Shown here piece after piece: positions 1 to 5,144 of a stretch of DNA of 5,144 nt. The position numbers were made by a program, and so were the translations under genes. Source of the DNA: Marinobacter sp. (lineage in GTDB: Bacteria > Pseudomonadota > Gammaproteobacteria > Pseudomonadales > Oleiphilaceae); the NCBI GenBank assembly GCA_017643965.1, contig JAEPMM010000259.1, positions 1 to 5,144 of the forward strand, given 5' to 3'. The notes under the pieces are model-generated. The model ran no database searches. It was given only the letters and a program-made list of their open reading frames with translations, and was not told the DNA's origin. The stretch's first letter is position 1; the number at the start of each line of letters is the position of its first letter.

Positions 1-44
1 AATAGAAGCAACTTCAAATTTTTGGGCACTATGGAACCCTTAAC

Positions 45-842
45 ATGCTCCCCGGCAAGAAGAAGCATGTGTCTTTACTGATGCATATGGTCGGAGCGGG
101 TGCGTTCCTCGATAACGTCCTTCATTTGCATGATCAGAAAACGGTTCTTAAATACCTGCGTATGTCGAATTACCGGGTTTTCTGGTTCGTCGAGGGTCAG
201 TTAGCTGACGACCTCCGATCCAGAGACCTGGTTGAGCAGTCGAATCAGCGCCTGGAAGCTCTGTTCCATTCCTACGAGAAGCAAGGCATGGAGGATGCCC
301 AGGCCATGTTCGAAAGGTTCTACACCGAGCATCGTGGAGGGCAGTACATAAACCGGCAGTTGACCAATGCCGCTCAAGGGAACCGGTTCCGCAATATTTT
401 TACGAACCGGGAGCTGTTGGCGGCAGCGCCCTCAATGCCTTTTTCTCGGCGTGCGCATAACAAGATCAACAAGGAAATCATCAAGAAGCTGAACCCGAAG
501 CTTCTTGATTTCCCTATGGCGGCGACATTAGCGAATGCCCGAAGACCCCTCCTGGTTCAGGAAGTATCCCGAGCGACTCGGAAGCTTGTTGAGAGTACAC
601 CCGCTATGGCAACCCTTTACCGGAGATTTTCGAGGTATGGTGACCGAAGCTTTGGCTGGAACAATTTCCGGGAAATCGTTAATGAAGGCTGGGTAGAGAG
701 TCTGGGGCCCTTGCTGTCTGGCACACTCTGGGATCACCAGAAGCTTGTGGACGCAGTAATAATGGACCCCGAATCAAACAGGTACCCTTTTTTCGATATG
801 GTCTCTAAAGCGACAACACTCGACTATCTCATCCATCGCTGA
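45..842 (+). CDS. Asparagine-synthetase-like protein, C-terminal part only (possible gene remnant)
   Basis: The 265 residues resemble the C-terminal half of the ATP-pyrophosphatase domain of asparagine-synthetase-like proteins. Residues about 84-185 show the family pattern of an Arg-rich helix (RFYTEHRGGQY), a 'pf.n.ell..aPsMP' segment (FTNRELLAAAPSMPF) and the 'N.eiik.lNPkLldfP' segment. The end (TTLDYLIHR) looks like a natural family C-terminus. The glutaminase domain and the SGGxDS P-loop are missing, so it could not activate a carboxylate with ATP alone. ATG 45 is the first canonical start after an in-frame TAG at 3-5 and has only a weak GGA upstream. The 13 codons between TAG and ATG also read like family sequence (GHYGTLN, comparable with GFNGDMV in the next gene), which suggests that the true gene began upstream and was broken by a nonsense or frameshift change. 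A genuine short partner protein is the alternative. Family assignment is fairly sure; integrity is not. Confidence 0.62.
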   Translation: MLPGKKKHVSLLMHMVGAGAFLDNVLHLHDQKTVLKYLRMSNYRVFWFVEGQLADDLRSRDLVEQSNQRLEALFHSYEKQGMEDAQAMFERFYTEHRGGQYINRQLTNAAQGNRFRNIFTNRELLAAAPSMPFSRRAHNKINKEIIKKLNPKLLDFPMAATLANARRPLLVQEVSRATRKLVESTPAMATLYRRFSRYGDRSFGWNNFREIVNEGWVESLGPLLSGTLWDHQKLVDAVIMDPESNRYPFFDMVSKATTLDYLIHR

Positions 843-850
843 TCCGGGTG

Positions 851-871
851 TGCCGGCGCGCCATGCCGGTA
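851..871 (+). terminator. Candidate weak terminator hairpin after the first gene
   Basis: TGCCGGC (851-857) pairs with GCCGGTA (865-871) across a 7-nt loop, giving seven pairs including one G-U. It starts 8 bases after the stop codon at 842. The following bases (TCAATTTATT) are AT-rich but not a clean T run, so termination would be weak or partial. Position supports the call more than sequence does. It would partly separate the first gene from the next one. Confidence 0.35.
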
Positions 872-957
872 TCAATTTATTCGCTGAAAGATAAGGCCGC
901 GCAGATTCAATTTGCTGGTTTTTTGAGCTAATCTGAAATCATCGACTGGACTACAAC

Positions 958-965
958 AAAGGAAG
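958..965 (+). promoter_or_regulatory. Ribosome binding site for the gene at 975
   Basis: AAAGGAAG is purine-rich and lies 9 bases before ATG 975, a good Shine-Dalgarno match and spacing. It supports this ATG as the true start. I see no convincing -35/-10 pair in 872-957. Confidence 0.6.
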
Positions 966-974
966 TTTGTCCAA

Positions 975-2459
975 ATGAAGCTAGAGATCGAGTGCGTCTC
1001 GGAGCGGGCGTTCCCCGCCTTGGCCTGGGTTGCCAAATTCGAATCGGAAAAACCCGATGTCCTTAGCGTCTGGTGCGGAGAGCTGGTGGAGTTCGGACCG
1101 GATTTTGTTGTGGAGGGGGTCTGGCCCGGGCCTTTTGAGGAAAAAGGGTTTGACGCTTCGGAGCTGTTCTACGGCAGCGGTGTCCGGATTGTTGGTGATG
1201 TTGTTCGGTTCGTCAGCTCTTGCTCTACCGTGGATCGAATCTGGTGTCACAACGACAATGGCATGGTGACCGTATCAAATTCCCTTCCTTGCTTGCTCAG
1301 TATCGCGGAAGTGGATCTGGTGTGTGATGACAATAGCTATGCGAAAGCTGTCGAAACAATTGTGAAAGGGCGGGGCTACCAAAAACACTACCCCGTCAGC
1401 AGGGGGCAACTGCAGATACACTACTTCGAGAATGTTGAGTTATGCGGCGGTACACTGACGGTCGTACCAAAAACGGAACATACTGCCGCTTTCCCCACCT
1501 ATGAAAGCTATTCCAGTTTTTTGCTCGATACGGCGTCCTTGATAGGGCAGAACGCATCTGATGCCGCCCGCAGCCGTCCGATCAATGTCCTGAGTACGAT
1601 ATCCAGGGGTTACGACAGCCCGGTCGCATCGCTATTGGCCAGGAAAGCCGGTGCGCGAAAAGCATTCACCATCGTCTCGGCCCGAAGTCTGATCCCGAGA
1701 GAAGATTCAGGGGCACAGATTGCTGAACGAATTGGGCTGGAGTGCGAAGAATACACCAGTTGCCGGAAAAAATTTCGCGATGAGCTCTGGTACTGGGCCG
1801 CGAATGGAAGCCTGCAGGACATGAACTTCTCGATTTTCAATTATCCCGCGGGCCCGTCGGTCATGTTCACCGGATTTAACGGTGACATGGTGTGGTCGAG
1901 GAGCGGGGGTAAGGTGCCAGAGGATTATCTGAAGCGAAAGGACTCCACGGGGTTGGGTTTCTGCGAACACCGTCTGGTGAAAGGCGTTATCCACTGTCCG
2001 GTCCCCTTCTGGGGAATACGTCACATCGGGGATATCAAGCGACTCAGTGAAGATGTCGCCATGCAGCCCTGGTCTGTGGGAGGGGACTATGACCGGCCAG
2101 TGCCGCGGCGAATTGCAGAAGAAGCGGGTATTCCGCGAGAGCTATTCGGGCAAACCAAAAGCGCAACAACGGTTGACGAGTTGCTTCTGATGCCACTGGC
2201 AAATCAACTCAAGGCGGAGTACAAGCGATTTCTGAGTGTTCATCACAACAACGTCTTCACGTTGCAGGTATTGTATCTCCTGAGGCGCCTTATAGATGCC
2301 TGGAGAAGTTTGTTCAGGCAAAGAGTCCTGGATGTTTTCGCACGCAGTGCCAGATTGAGAAACAGACCTCGAACTTTCCGGTGGGAGAATTATCTTTTTC
2401 CCTGGGCCAACCAGTCCTTGAAGCCAAACTTTGTTTTGGATAAGGAGGCCAATGGATAA
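975..2459 (+). CDS. Asparagine-synthetase-like ATP pyrophosphatase without glutaminase nucleophile
   Basis: This 494-residue protein has the fold order of the asparagine synthetase family. Residues 1-170 form a beta-rich N-terminal domain that ends in a DRIW...VSNSLPCLL segment (87-108), reminiscent of a degenerate Ntn glutaminase domain. The start is MKLE, so the Cys2 that hydrolyses glutamine in true AsnB is absent. Residues 207-215 carry the PP-loop as STISRGYDS (canonical SGGxDS, here Arg at the second position), followed by an EDSGAQIAERIGLE helix (243-256). FTGFNGDMVW (298-307) corresponds to the 'tG.GgDe.f' loop. DRPVPRRIAEEAGIPRELFG then K395 (373-395) is the late conserved region. 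The family adenylates a carboxylate and transfers nitrogen; in a polysaccharide locus the likely substrate is a sugar acid or amino-acid decoration, with free ammonia or an amine as donor (inference). Adenylating chemistry is likely; the substrate is unknown. The protein is cytoplasmic, with no signal peptide or membrane segment seen. Confidence 0.8.
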   Translation: MKLEIECVSERAFPALAWVAKFESEKPDVLSVWCGELVEFGPDFVVEGVWPGPFEEKGFDASELFYGSGVRIVGDVVRFVSSCSTVDRIWCHNDNGMVTVSNSLPCLLSIAEVDLVCDDNSYAKAVETIVKGRGYQKHYPVSRGQLQIHYFENVELCGGTLTVVPKTEHTAAFPTYESYSSFLLDTASLIGQNASDAARSRPINVLSTISRGYDSPVASLLARKAGARKAFTIVSARSLIPREDSGAQIAERIGLECEEYTSCRKKFRDELWYWAANGSLQDMNFSIFNYPAGPSVMFTGFNGDMVWSRSGGKVPEDYLKRKDSTGLGFCEHRLVKGVIHCPVPFWGIRHIGDIKRLSEDVAMQPWSVGGDYDRPVPRRIAEEAGIPRELFGQTKSATTVDELLLMPLANQLKAEYKRFLSVHHNNVFTLQVLYLLRRLIDAWRSLFRQRVLDVFARSARLRNRPRTFRWENYLFPWANQSLKPNFVLDKEANG

Positions 2460-2500
2460 CTTATGTGAATGGTTTCATCAACATACTGTTTAACTAATGT

Positions 2501-2505
2501 GGTGA
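2501..2505 (+). promoter_or_regulatory. Ribosome binding site choosing start 2511
   Basis: GGTGA lies 5 bases before ATG 2511 and pairs with the UCACC of the 16S anti-Shine-Dalgarno end. The alternative in-frame ATG at 2469 has no purine-rich site at useful spacing and would place 14 mostly polar residues before the signal peptide. The site therefore favours 2511. Confidence 0.55.
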
Positions 2506-2510
2506 CCAAA

Positions 2511-3356
2511 ATGAAGAACATACTATCGTTTCTAATTGCTGTATCGATGCTTGGTGCAAGCATCGCCCAGGGGGCGCCGTGGTTTGAAGATGGTTTTGAA
2601 TCCGGAGATTTCTCAAAGAATTCAATGCGGGATGGAACAAGCTTCAGGTGGAGTGCATCCAACGTTTCCGCATCCAATGCAACGAGTAACAGCGGTAGTT
2701 ACTCCGCAATGTTTGTTTTCGGACCTAATGCTGACGGTGAGGATTCCTGGAGGGAACTTGGTTTTCGATTTGGAAAAGCGGTATCAGACGTTTGGGTAGA
2801 ATACTGGATACTGTATCCCGACAACTACAATCACCGCTCCCAGTCCAGCTCGTCCAATAATAAATTCTTTCAGTACAACTACAACGGAGCACCAAAGCAA
2901 ATGCTGACGGTGGAGTCCGCTGTGCAGGGCGGGGGCAGCTCTTTGATGCGAAGATTCTTGTCCACGACACAAACTCCCAGCGGCGCGAATAATTGGCCAG
3001 TGAATGACTTCGATACCCGGAATTTTATTGGCAGCTCATCAGATTACGCAATTCAGACGGGCAGATGGACGAAAGTCATGATCCACTACAGTGCCGGCTC
3101 CGATGGCGTAAAAAACGATGGCAGAGCTGAGGTCTGGATCAACGATAAGCTTTTTCATGGGCTCGATTTCCCGTTCTGGGAGCCGGACAATCAAGGACGA
3201 ATCAATGGCGGGTATATTCTGGGGTGGTCAAACTCAGGATTTTCCCAGGCGACCAGAATTTACATAGACGATTTCAAAGTCTACGACGCTCCGCCTGACG
3301 GGACCAGCAGTTCCTCCAAGCCGAGGCCGCCGAGCGACTTCATTATCGGGAACTAG
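2511..3356 (+). CDS. Secreted concanavalin-like jelly-roll protein, possible polysaccharide lyase or binding protein
   Basis: From ATG 2511 the product is 281 residues; the frame is open from ATG 2469 (295 residues), but GGTGA before 2511 and the signal peptide argue for the shorter form. Residues 1-21 are a type I signal peptide: K2, hydrophobic core ILSFLIAVSMLGASIA, probable cleavage after A19 or G21. The mature part (PWFEDGFESGDF...) has alternating beta-strand pattern typical of the concanavalin/LamG jelly-roll: WRELGFRF (80-87), WVEYWILYPDNYNHR (95-109), NNKFF (116-120), GRWTKVMIHY (184-193), DGRAEVWIND (203-212) and IYIDDFKVY (250-258). A Ser/Pro-rich tail (265-276) follows. Such folds occur in polysaccharide lyases, glycosidases and carbohydrate-binding proteins. 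I cannot assign a catalytic residue or family number. It starts 51 bases after the upstream stop, so it is probably co-transcribed, and likely acts in the periplasm or outside the cell on the locus polymer (inference). Confidence 0.72.
   Translation: MKNILSFLIAVSMLGASIAQGAPWFEDGFESGDFSKNSMRDGTSFRWSASNVSASNATSNSGSYSAMFVFGPNADGEDSWRELGFRFGKAVSDVWVEYWILYPDNYNHRSQSSSSNNKFFQYNYNGAPKQMLTVESAVQGGGSSLMRRFLSTTQTPSGANNWPVNDFDTRNFIGSSSDYAIQTGRWTKVMIHYSAGSDGVKNDGRAEVWINDKLFHGLDFPFWEPDNQGRINGGYILGWSNSGFSQATRIYIDDFKVYDAPPDGTSSSSKPRPPSDFIIGN
2545..2565 (+). other. Perfect 9-bp hairpin in signal-peptide codons
   Basis: CGATGCTTG (2545-2553) and CAAGCATCG (2557-2565) are exact reverse complements around a GTG loop. 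It lies 35-55 bases into the secreted-protein gene and encodes part of its signal peptide (core residues ending in the cleavage region). No T run follows, so it is not a standard terminator. A translational or mRNA-stability role is possible; codon coincidence is the alternative. Confidence 0.6.
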
Positions 3357-3521
3357 TGGCTCAGTCATTGCTGATGTGCCGCATAGGTATGCAAACGCGG
3401 GGGGCATGAACATGGTCTCTATGGAGAGTATTTTGCCAGTCACTAGGGCATTCGTCATCATGCAGTGACGGGTTAACCATTCGGTAGTGGGCACGACTTA
3501 CGGATTCGTCGAAGCGCACTG
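3357..3521. other. Convergent intergenic junction
   Basis: These 165 bases lie between the stop of the secreted-protein gene and the stop of the flippase gene, which face each other. I see no RNA gene, no insertion-sequence end and no clear rho-independent terminator with a T run on either strand. The only notable structure is the hairpin at 3439-3469. A 20-codon reading frame at 3406-3468 is not supported as a gene. Confidence 0.6.
3439..3469. repeat. Two-part hairpin in the convergent junction
   Basis: GTCACT (3439-3444) pairs with AGTGAC (3464-3469), and inside it GCAT (3448-3451) pairs with ATGC (3460-3463), leaving a 3-base bulge (AGG) on the left and an 8-base loop. Lying between two convergent genes it could act as a bidirectional transcription barrier, but neither strand has the T run of an intrinsic terminator. 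On + the bases after it are GGGTTAACC; on - they are GGCAAAAT. Confidence 0.3.
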
Positions 3522-4985
3522 TCACGAAGCGACCCTGGAAAAAATGTCAGCTATGTATTTCCGTGAGGACAGCAGTTCCTCCCGGTCAAACAGCGCCAGA
3601 ATAATCAGAATCGAAACGGCGATCGAAAGTGCCAGTTTCAGCGCAAGGCTGGAAAAACCGAACTGAACCTCAATGAACGTGAAGTCAATAATGGTTCCCA
3701 CAGACAATATCAACAGCCCCAGAATCAGAGGCTTCTGAGGGATTTTCAATGGATAGACCCTGTTAGCGGCATAAAGCGCGTAGATGTACTGTGCAACAGA
3801 GCCAGCGGCAAAAGCCGCAGAAGCGCCCACGAAACCAAAGCCCGGGATGAGTGCGAAGTAGAACGCTGTAATCACCCCAGCTGTGAATATATTGTTCTTG
3901 GTGATCTCAAAAGTTCTGTTTGTGAACATGAAGCTGAAGTTGTTGAATATCGTAAGGCTCTGAAAGGTGCACGCAACAACCAGAAAGGGCACGGCGTTGA
4001 CCGCGGGATAGAACGAGGGTGCTGACATTACATTGATAATGCTGCTCGAAAAGAGATTTACGCCAACTCCTGAGATCAGAAGTAAAGCAGTAATCATCCT
4101 GAATGCCAAAGAGTATGCGGGGTAGGGGTTATCTTGTTTTGCTATGGCAAATCGCTCAGTTTGCCAGTATTGGGAGAATGGGCTCCAGATCAGAACCATG
4201 ACGATGGAACCGAACTTAATGGCGAGTTCGTAAAGACCCACCTCATCAAGTGATGAGAATATTCTGATGAAATACCTGTTTGAAGATCCGATATAGAGCC
4301 CAATCAAACCCGATATCCACAAGGGCCAACTGAACTTGATAATTCTGATAGCGATGTCTTTGCTCAGGGCCAGTCCTGTTTTAGTGAGCGTGTAGGCGAT
4401 CAGAATCAACGAGATGATGACGGACGAAAGCAGGCTGCTCAATGCCAGTCCCATCAAACCCCAGCCCAGTATGACAATTGTGTAGACGTTGAGTCCCAGC
4501 TGTAAGGCGAGCTTGGCCATATTGAAATTGAAAAATGTCCAGGGTTTTTTCAGTATTCTGAGATAGGTCAGTGAGTAGATTTCGAGAGCGTGGGTCAGGA
4601 TTAAAGCTGAGAATATGACGATGTAAATACTATACTGTTCATCTCCGAAGGTGGCCATGGACAAGGCTTCCGAGAAGCTGGCCATCAATAGGCACGCAAG
4701 ACCACTGAAGCAGGTGGTAACCAGAAAGGCTGTGGAAACAACTGCGTTTTTGCGTTTGGGATCGTCTTCCTGATGGTAGAATTTCGGCACCGCCTGGAAC
4801 ATGTGGCCGCCCAGTAGGATCTCGAACAGGCTGACCAAGAATACCAACAGACCAATCACGCCGTAATCTGCAGGCGTCAGATAATGGGTGTAGATTGGCA
4901 GCATGATAAAGCCGACAAGCTGTCGCGAGATGTTGCCGACAGCATATATGCTGGAATGCTTGACCATCTGTTCGGCCTGGCTCAC
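3522..4985 (-). CDS. Wzx-type oligosaccharide flippase (MOP superfamily)
   Basis: The product (487 residues from GTG 4985) is a polytopic inner-membrane protein with about 14 hydrophobic helices, near residues 14-32, 42-60, 81-103, 117-140, 152-172, 174-200, 214-234, 252-272, 292-315, 328-350, 362-381, 383-408, 418-437 and 444-466. Family hallmarks are YLTPADYGVIGL (35-46) after the first helix, SSNRYFIRIFSSLDEVGLY (234-252, the usual 'dRyfi....vG.Y' segment) and APSFYPA (322-328). Length is normal for Wzx/PST exporters, which move undecaprenyl-diphosphate-linked repeat units from the cytoplasmic to the periplasmic face. The frame also opens at GTG 4994, but GTG 4985 overlaps the upstream stop as GTGA and has GGAG 8 bases before it, so I prefer 4985; ATG 4967 is a third option. 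It is probably translationally coupled to the upstream glycosyltransferase, which fits a joint role in unit assembly and export. Substrate cannot be read from sequence. Confidence 0.9.
   Translation of the reverse strand: MSQAEQMVKHSSIYAVGNISRQLVGFIMLPIYTHYLTPADYGVIGLLVFLVSLFEILLGGHMFQAVPKFYHQEDDPKRKNAVVSTAFLVTTCFSGLACLLMASFSEALSMATFGDEQYSIYIVIFSALILTHALEIYSLTYLRILKKPWTFFNFNMAKLALQLGLNVYTIVILGWGLMGLALSSLLSSVIISLILIAYTLTKTGLALSKDIAIRIIKFSWPLWISGLIGLYIGSSNRYFIRIFSSLDEVGLYELAIKFGSIVMVLIWSPFSQYWQTERFAIAKQDNPYPAYSLAFRMITALLLISGVGVNLFSSSIINVMSAPSFYPAVNAVPFLVVACTFQSLTIFNNFSFMFTNRTFEITKNNIFTAGVITAFYFALIPGFGFVGASAAFAAGSVAQYIYALYAANRVYPLKIPQKPLILGLLILSVGTIIDFTFIEVQFGFSSLALKLALSIAVSILIILALFDREELLSSRKYIADIFSRVAS
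4940..4953. repeat. 14-bp perfect palindrome in the flippase gene
   Basis: CAGCATATATGCTG is its own reverse complement and encodes part of the first membrane helix (S-I-Y-A). It lies about 30-45 bases inside the flippase start. Dyad symmetry would suit a dimeric DNA-binding protein, but there is no second copy in the window and chance is the simpler reading. Confidence 0.3.
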
Positions 4986-5144
4986 GGAGAGCACTCCACA
5001 CTGGCTTCCAGAGCTTCAAACACTTTGACGAGCGCGGATGCCTGGGCGGATCGGGAGTAGTATCTGACCACTCGCTTGCGGGCGTTATGCCCCAGAGTCG
5101 CCATCAGCTCTTGATTGTCGAGAAGCGCTTTCAACTGAACTGCG
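4982..5144 (-). CDS. Glycosyltransferase (GT-B, GT4-like), C-terminal end only
   Basis: The frame on the - strand is open from the window edge (first full codon at 5143) to TGA at 4984-4982, giving 53 residues. The sequence LKALLDNQELMATLGHNARKR then VVRYYSRSAQASALVKVFEAL is the typical ending of GT4-type glycosyltransferases: 'l..Ll.d.el...lg.nar..v...ys.....ql..vy..l'. The sugar-binding and nucleotide-binding part lies outside the window, so donor and acceptor are unknown. Its stop overlaps the flippase start by GTGA, indicating one operon with coupled translation. The enzyme would add a sugar to the lipid-linked repeat unit on the cytoplasmic side (inference from family). Partial because of the window edge, with no sign of damage in the visible part. 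Confidence 0.78.
   Translation of the reverse strand, partial: AVQLKALLDNQELMATLGHNARKRVVRYYSRSAQASALVKVFEALEASVECSP
4994..4997 (-). promoter_or_regulatory. Ribosome binding site for the flippase
   Basis: GGAG on the - strand lies inside the end of the glycosyltransferase gene, 8 bases before GTG 4985. It is too close to GTG 4994 (overlapping that codon's first base) to serve it. It decides the start in favour of 4985. Confidence 0.6.

Noticed and set aside
498..746. Four AAGCTT hexamers within 249 bases (498, 582, 647, 741)
   Set aside because: Three encode Lys-Leu and one falls in Arg-Ser-Phe codons; spacing is irregular, so codon use explains it better than a functional repeat.
905..935. 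Possible promoter with TTGCTG (912) and GCTAAT (927) before the gene at 975
   Set aside because: The spacer is only 9 bases and both boxes match the consensus poorly, so I do not call it.
2469..2510. Longer start for the secreted protein at ATG 2469
   Set aside because: There is no ribosome binding site, and 14 extra residues would precede an otherwise standard signal peptide; ATG 2511 has GGTGA at 5 bases.
3406..3468. 20-codon reading frame in the convergent junction with GGGGGG just upstream
   Set aside because: It is too short, the purine run is too close to the ATG, and there is no recognisable sequence; its stop lies within the hairpin stem.
3234..3494. 86-residue reading frame on the - strand overlapping the end of the secreted-protein gene
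   Set aside because: It starts with GTG without a clear ribosome binding site, runs antisense through well-supported coding sequence and shows no recognisable domain.
4639..5019. 126-residue reading frame on the - strand inside the flippase and glycosyltransferase genes
   Set aside because: It is a same-strand shadow in another frame; its composition (Arg, Cys, His, Pro rich) is unlike a real protein and both overlapped frames are recognisable families.

Overview
This window looks like part of a surface or exopolysaccharide locus of a Gram-negative bacterium, probably a proteobacterium. The evidence is a Wzx-type flippase, the tail of a GT-B glycosyltransferase, two asparagine-synthetase-like proteins and a secreted jelly-roll protein packed closely together. 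Base composition is moderate by eye (not computed). I cannot name a genus. No rRNA, tRNA, mobile element or CRISPR array is visible.

Layout: positions 45-3356 are on the + strand. First comes a 265-residue protein that matches only the C-terminal part of the asparagine synthetase family (45-842). It lacks the ATP-binding P-loop and any N-terminal domain, and its frame is closed by a TAG at 3-5, so it may be the tail of a broken gene. After a 132-bp gap with a hairpin comes a full 494-residue asparagine-synthetase-like ATP pyrophosphatase (975-2459). It has an altered P-loop (SRGYDS) and no N-terminal cysteine. Next is a secreted protein with a concanavalin-like jelly-roll fold (preferred start 2511, end 3356). 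A strong perfect hairpin lies in its signal-peptide codons. A 165-bp convergent junction (3357-3521) holds one two-part hairpin and no gene I can support.

The remainder reads on the - strand. The last 53 codons of a glycosyltransferase (4982-5144, cut by the window edge) overlap by GTGA the start of a 487-residue, roughly 14-helix flippase (3522-4985). The overlap and a GGAG at 8-nt spacing put the flippase start at GTG 4985, not at the longer GTG 4994.

Working model (inference): the - strand genes assemble a lipid-linked oligosaccharide and flip it across the inner membrane. The + strand genes modify it (ATP-dependent amide formation on a sugar acid or similar group) and bind or cleave the exported polymer. 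No wholly new system is demonstrated. The points most worth following are the paired asparagine-synthetase-like proteins, one without its catalytic half, and the secreted jelly-roll protein beside them.
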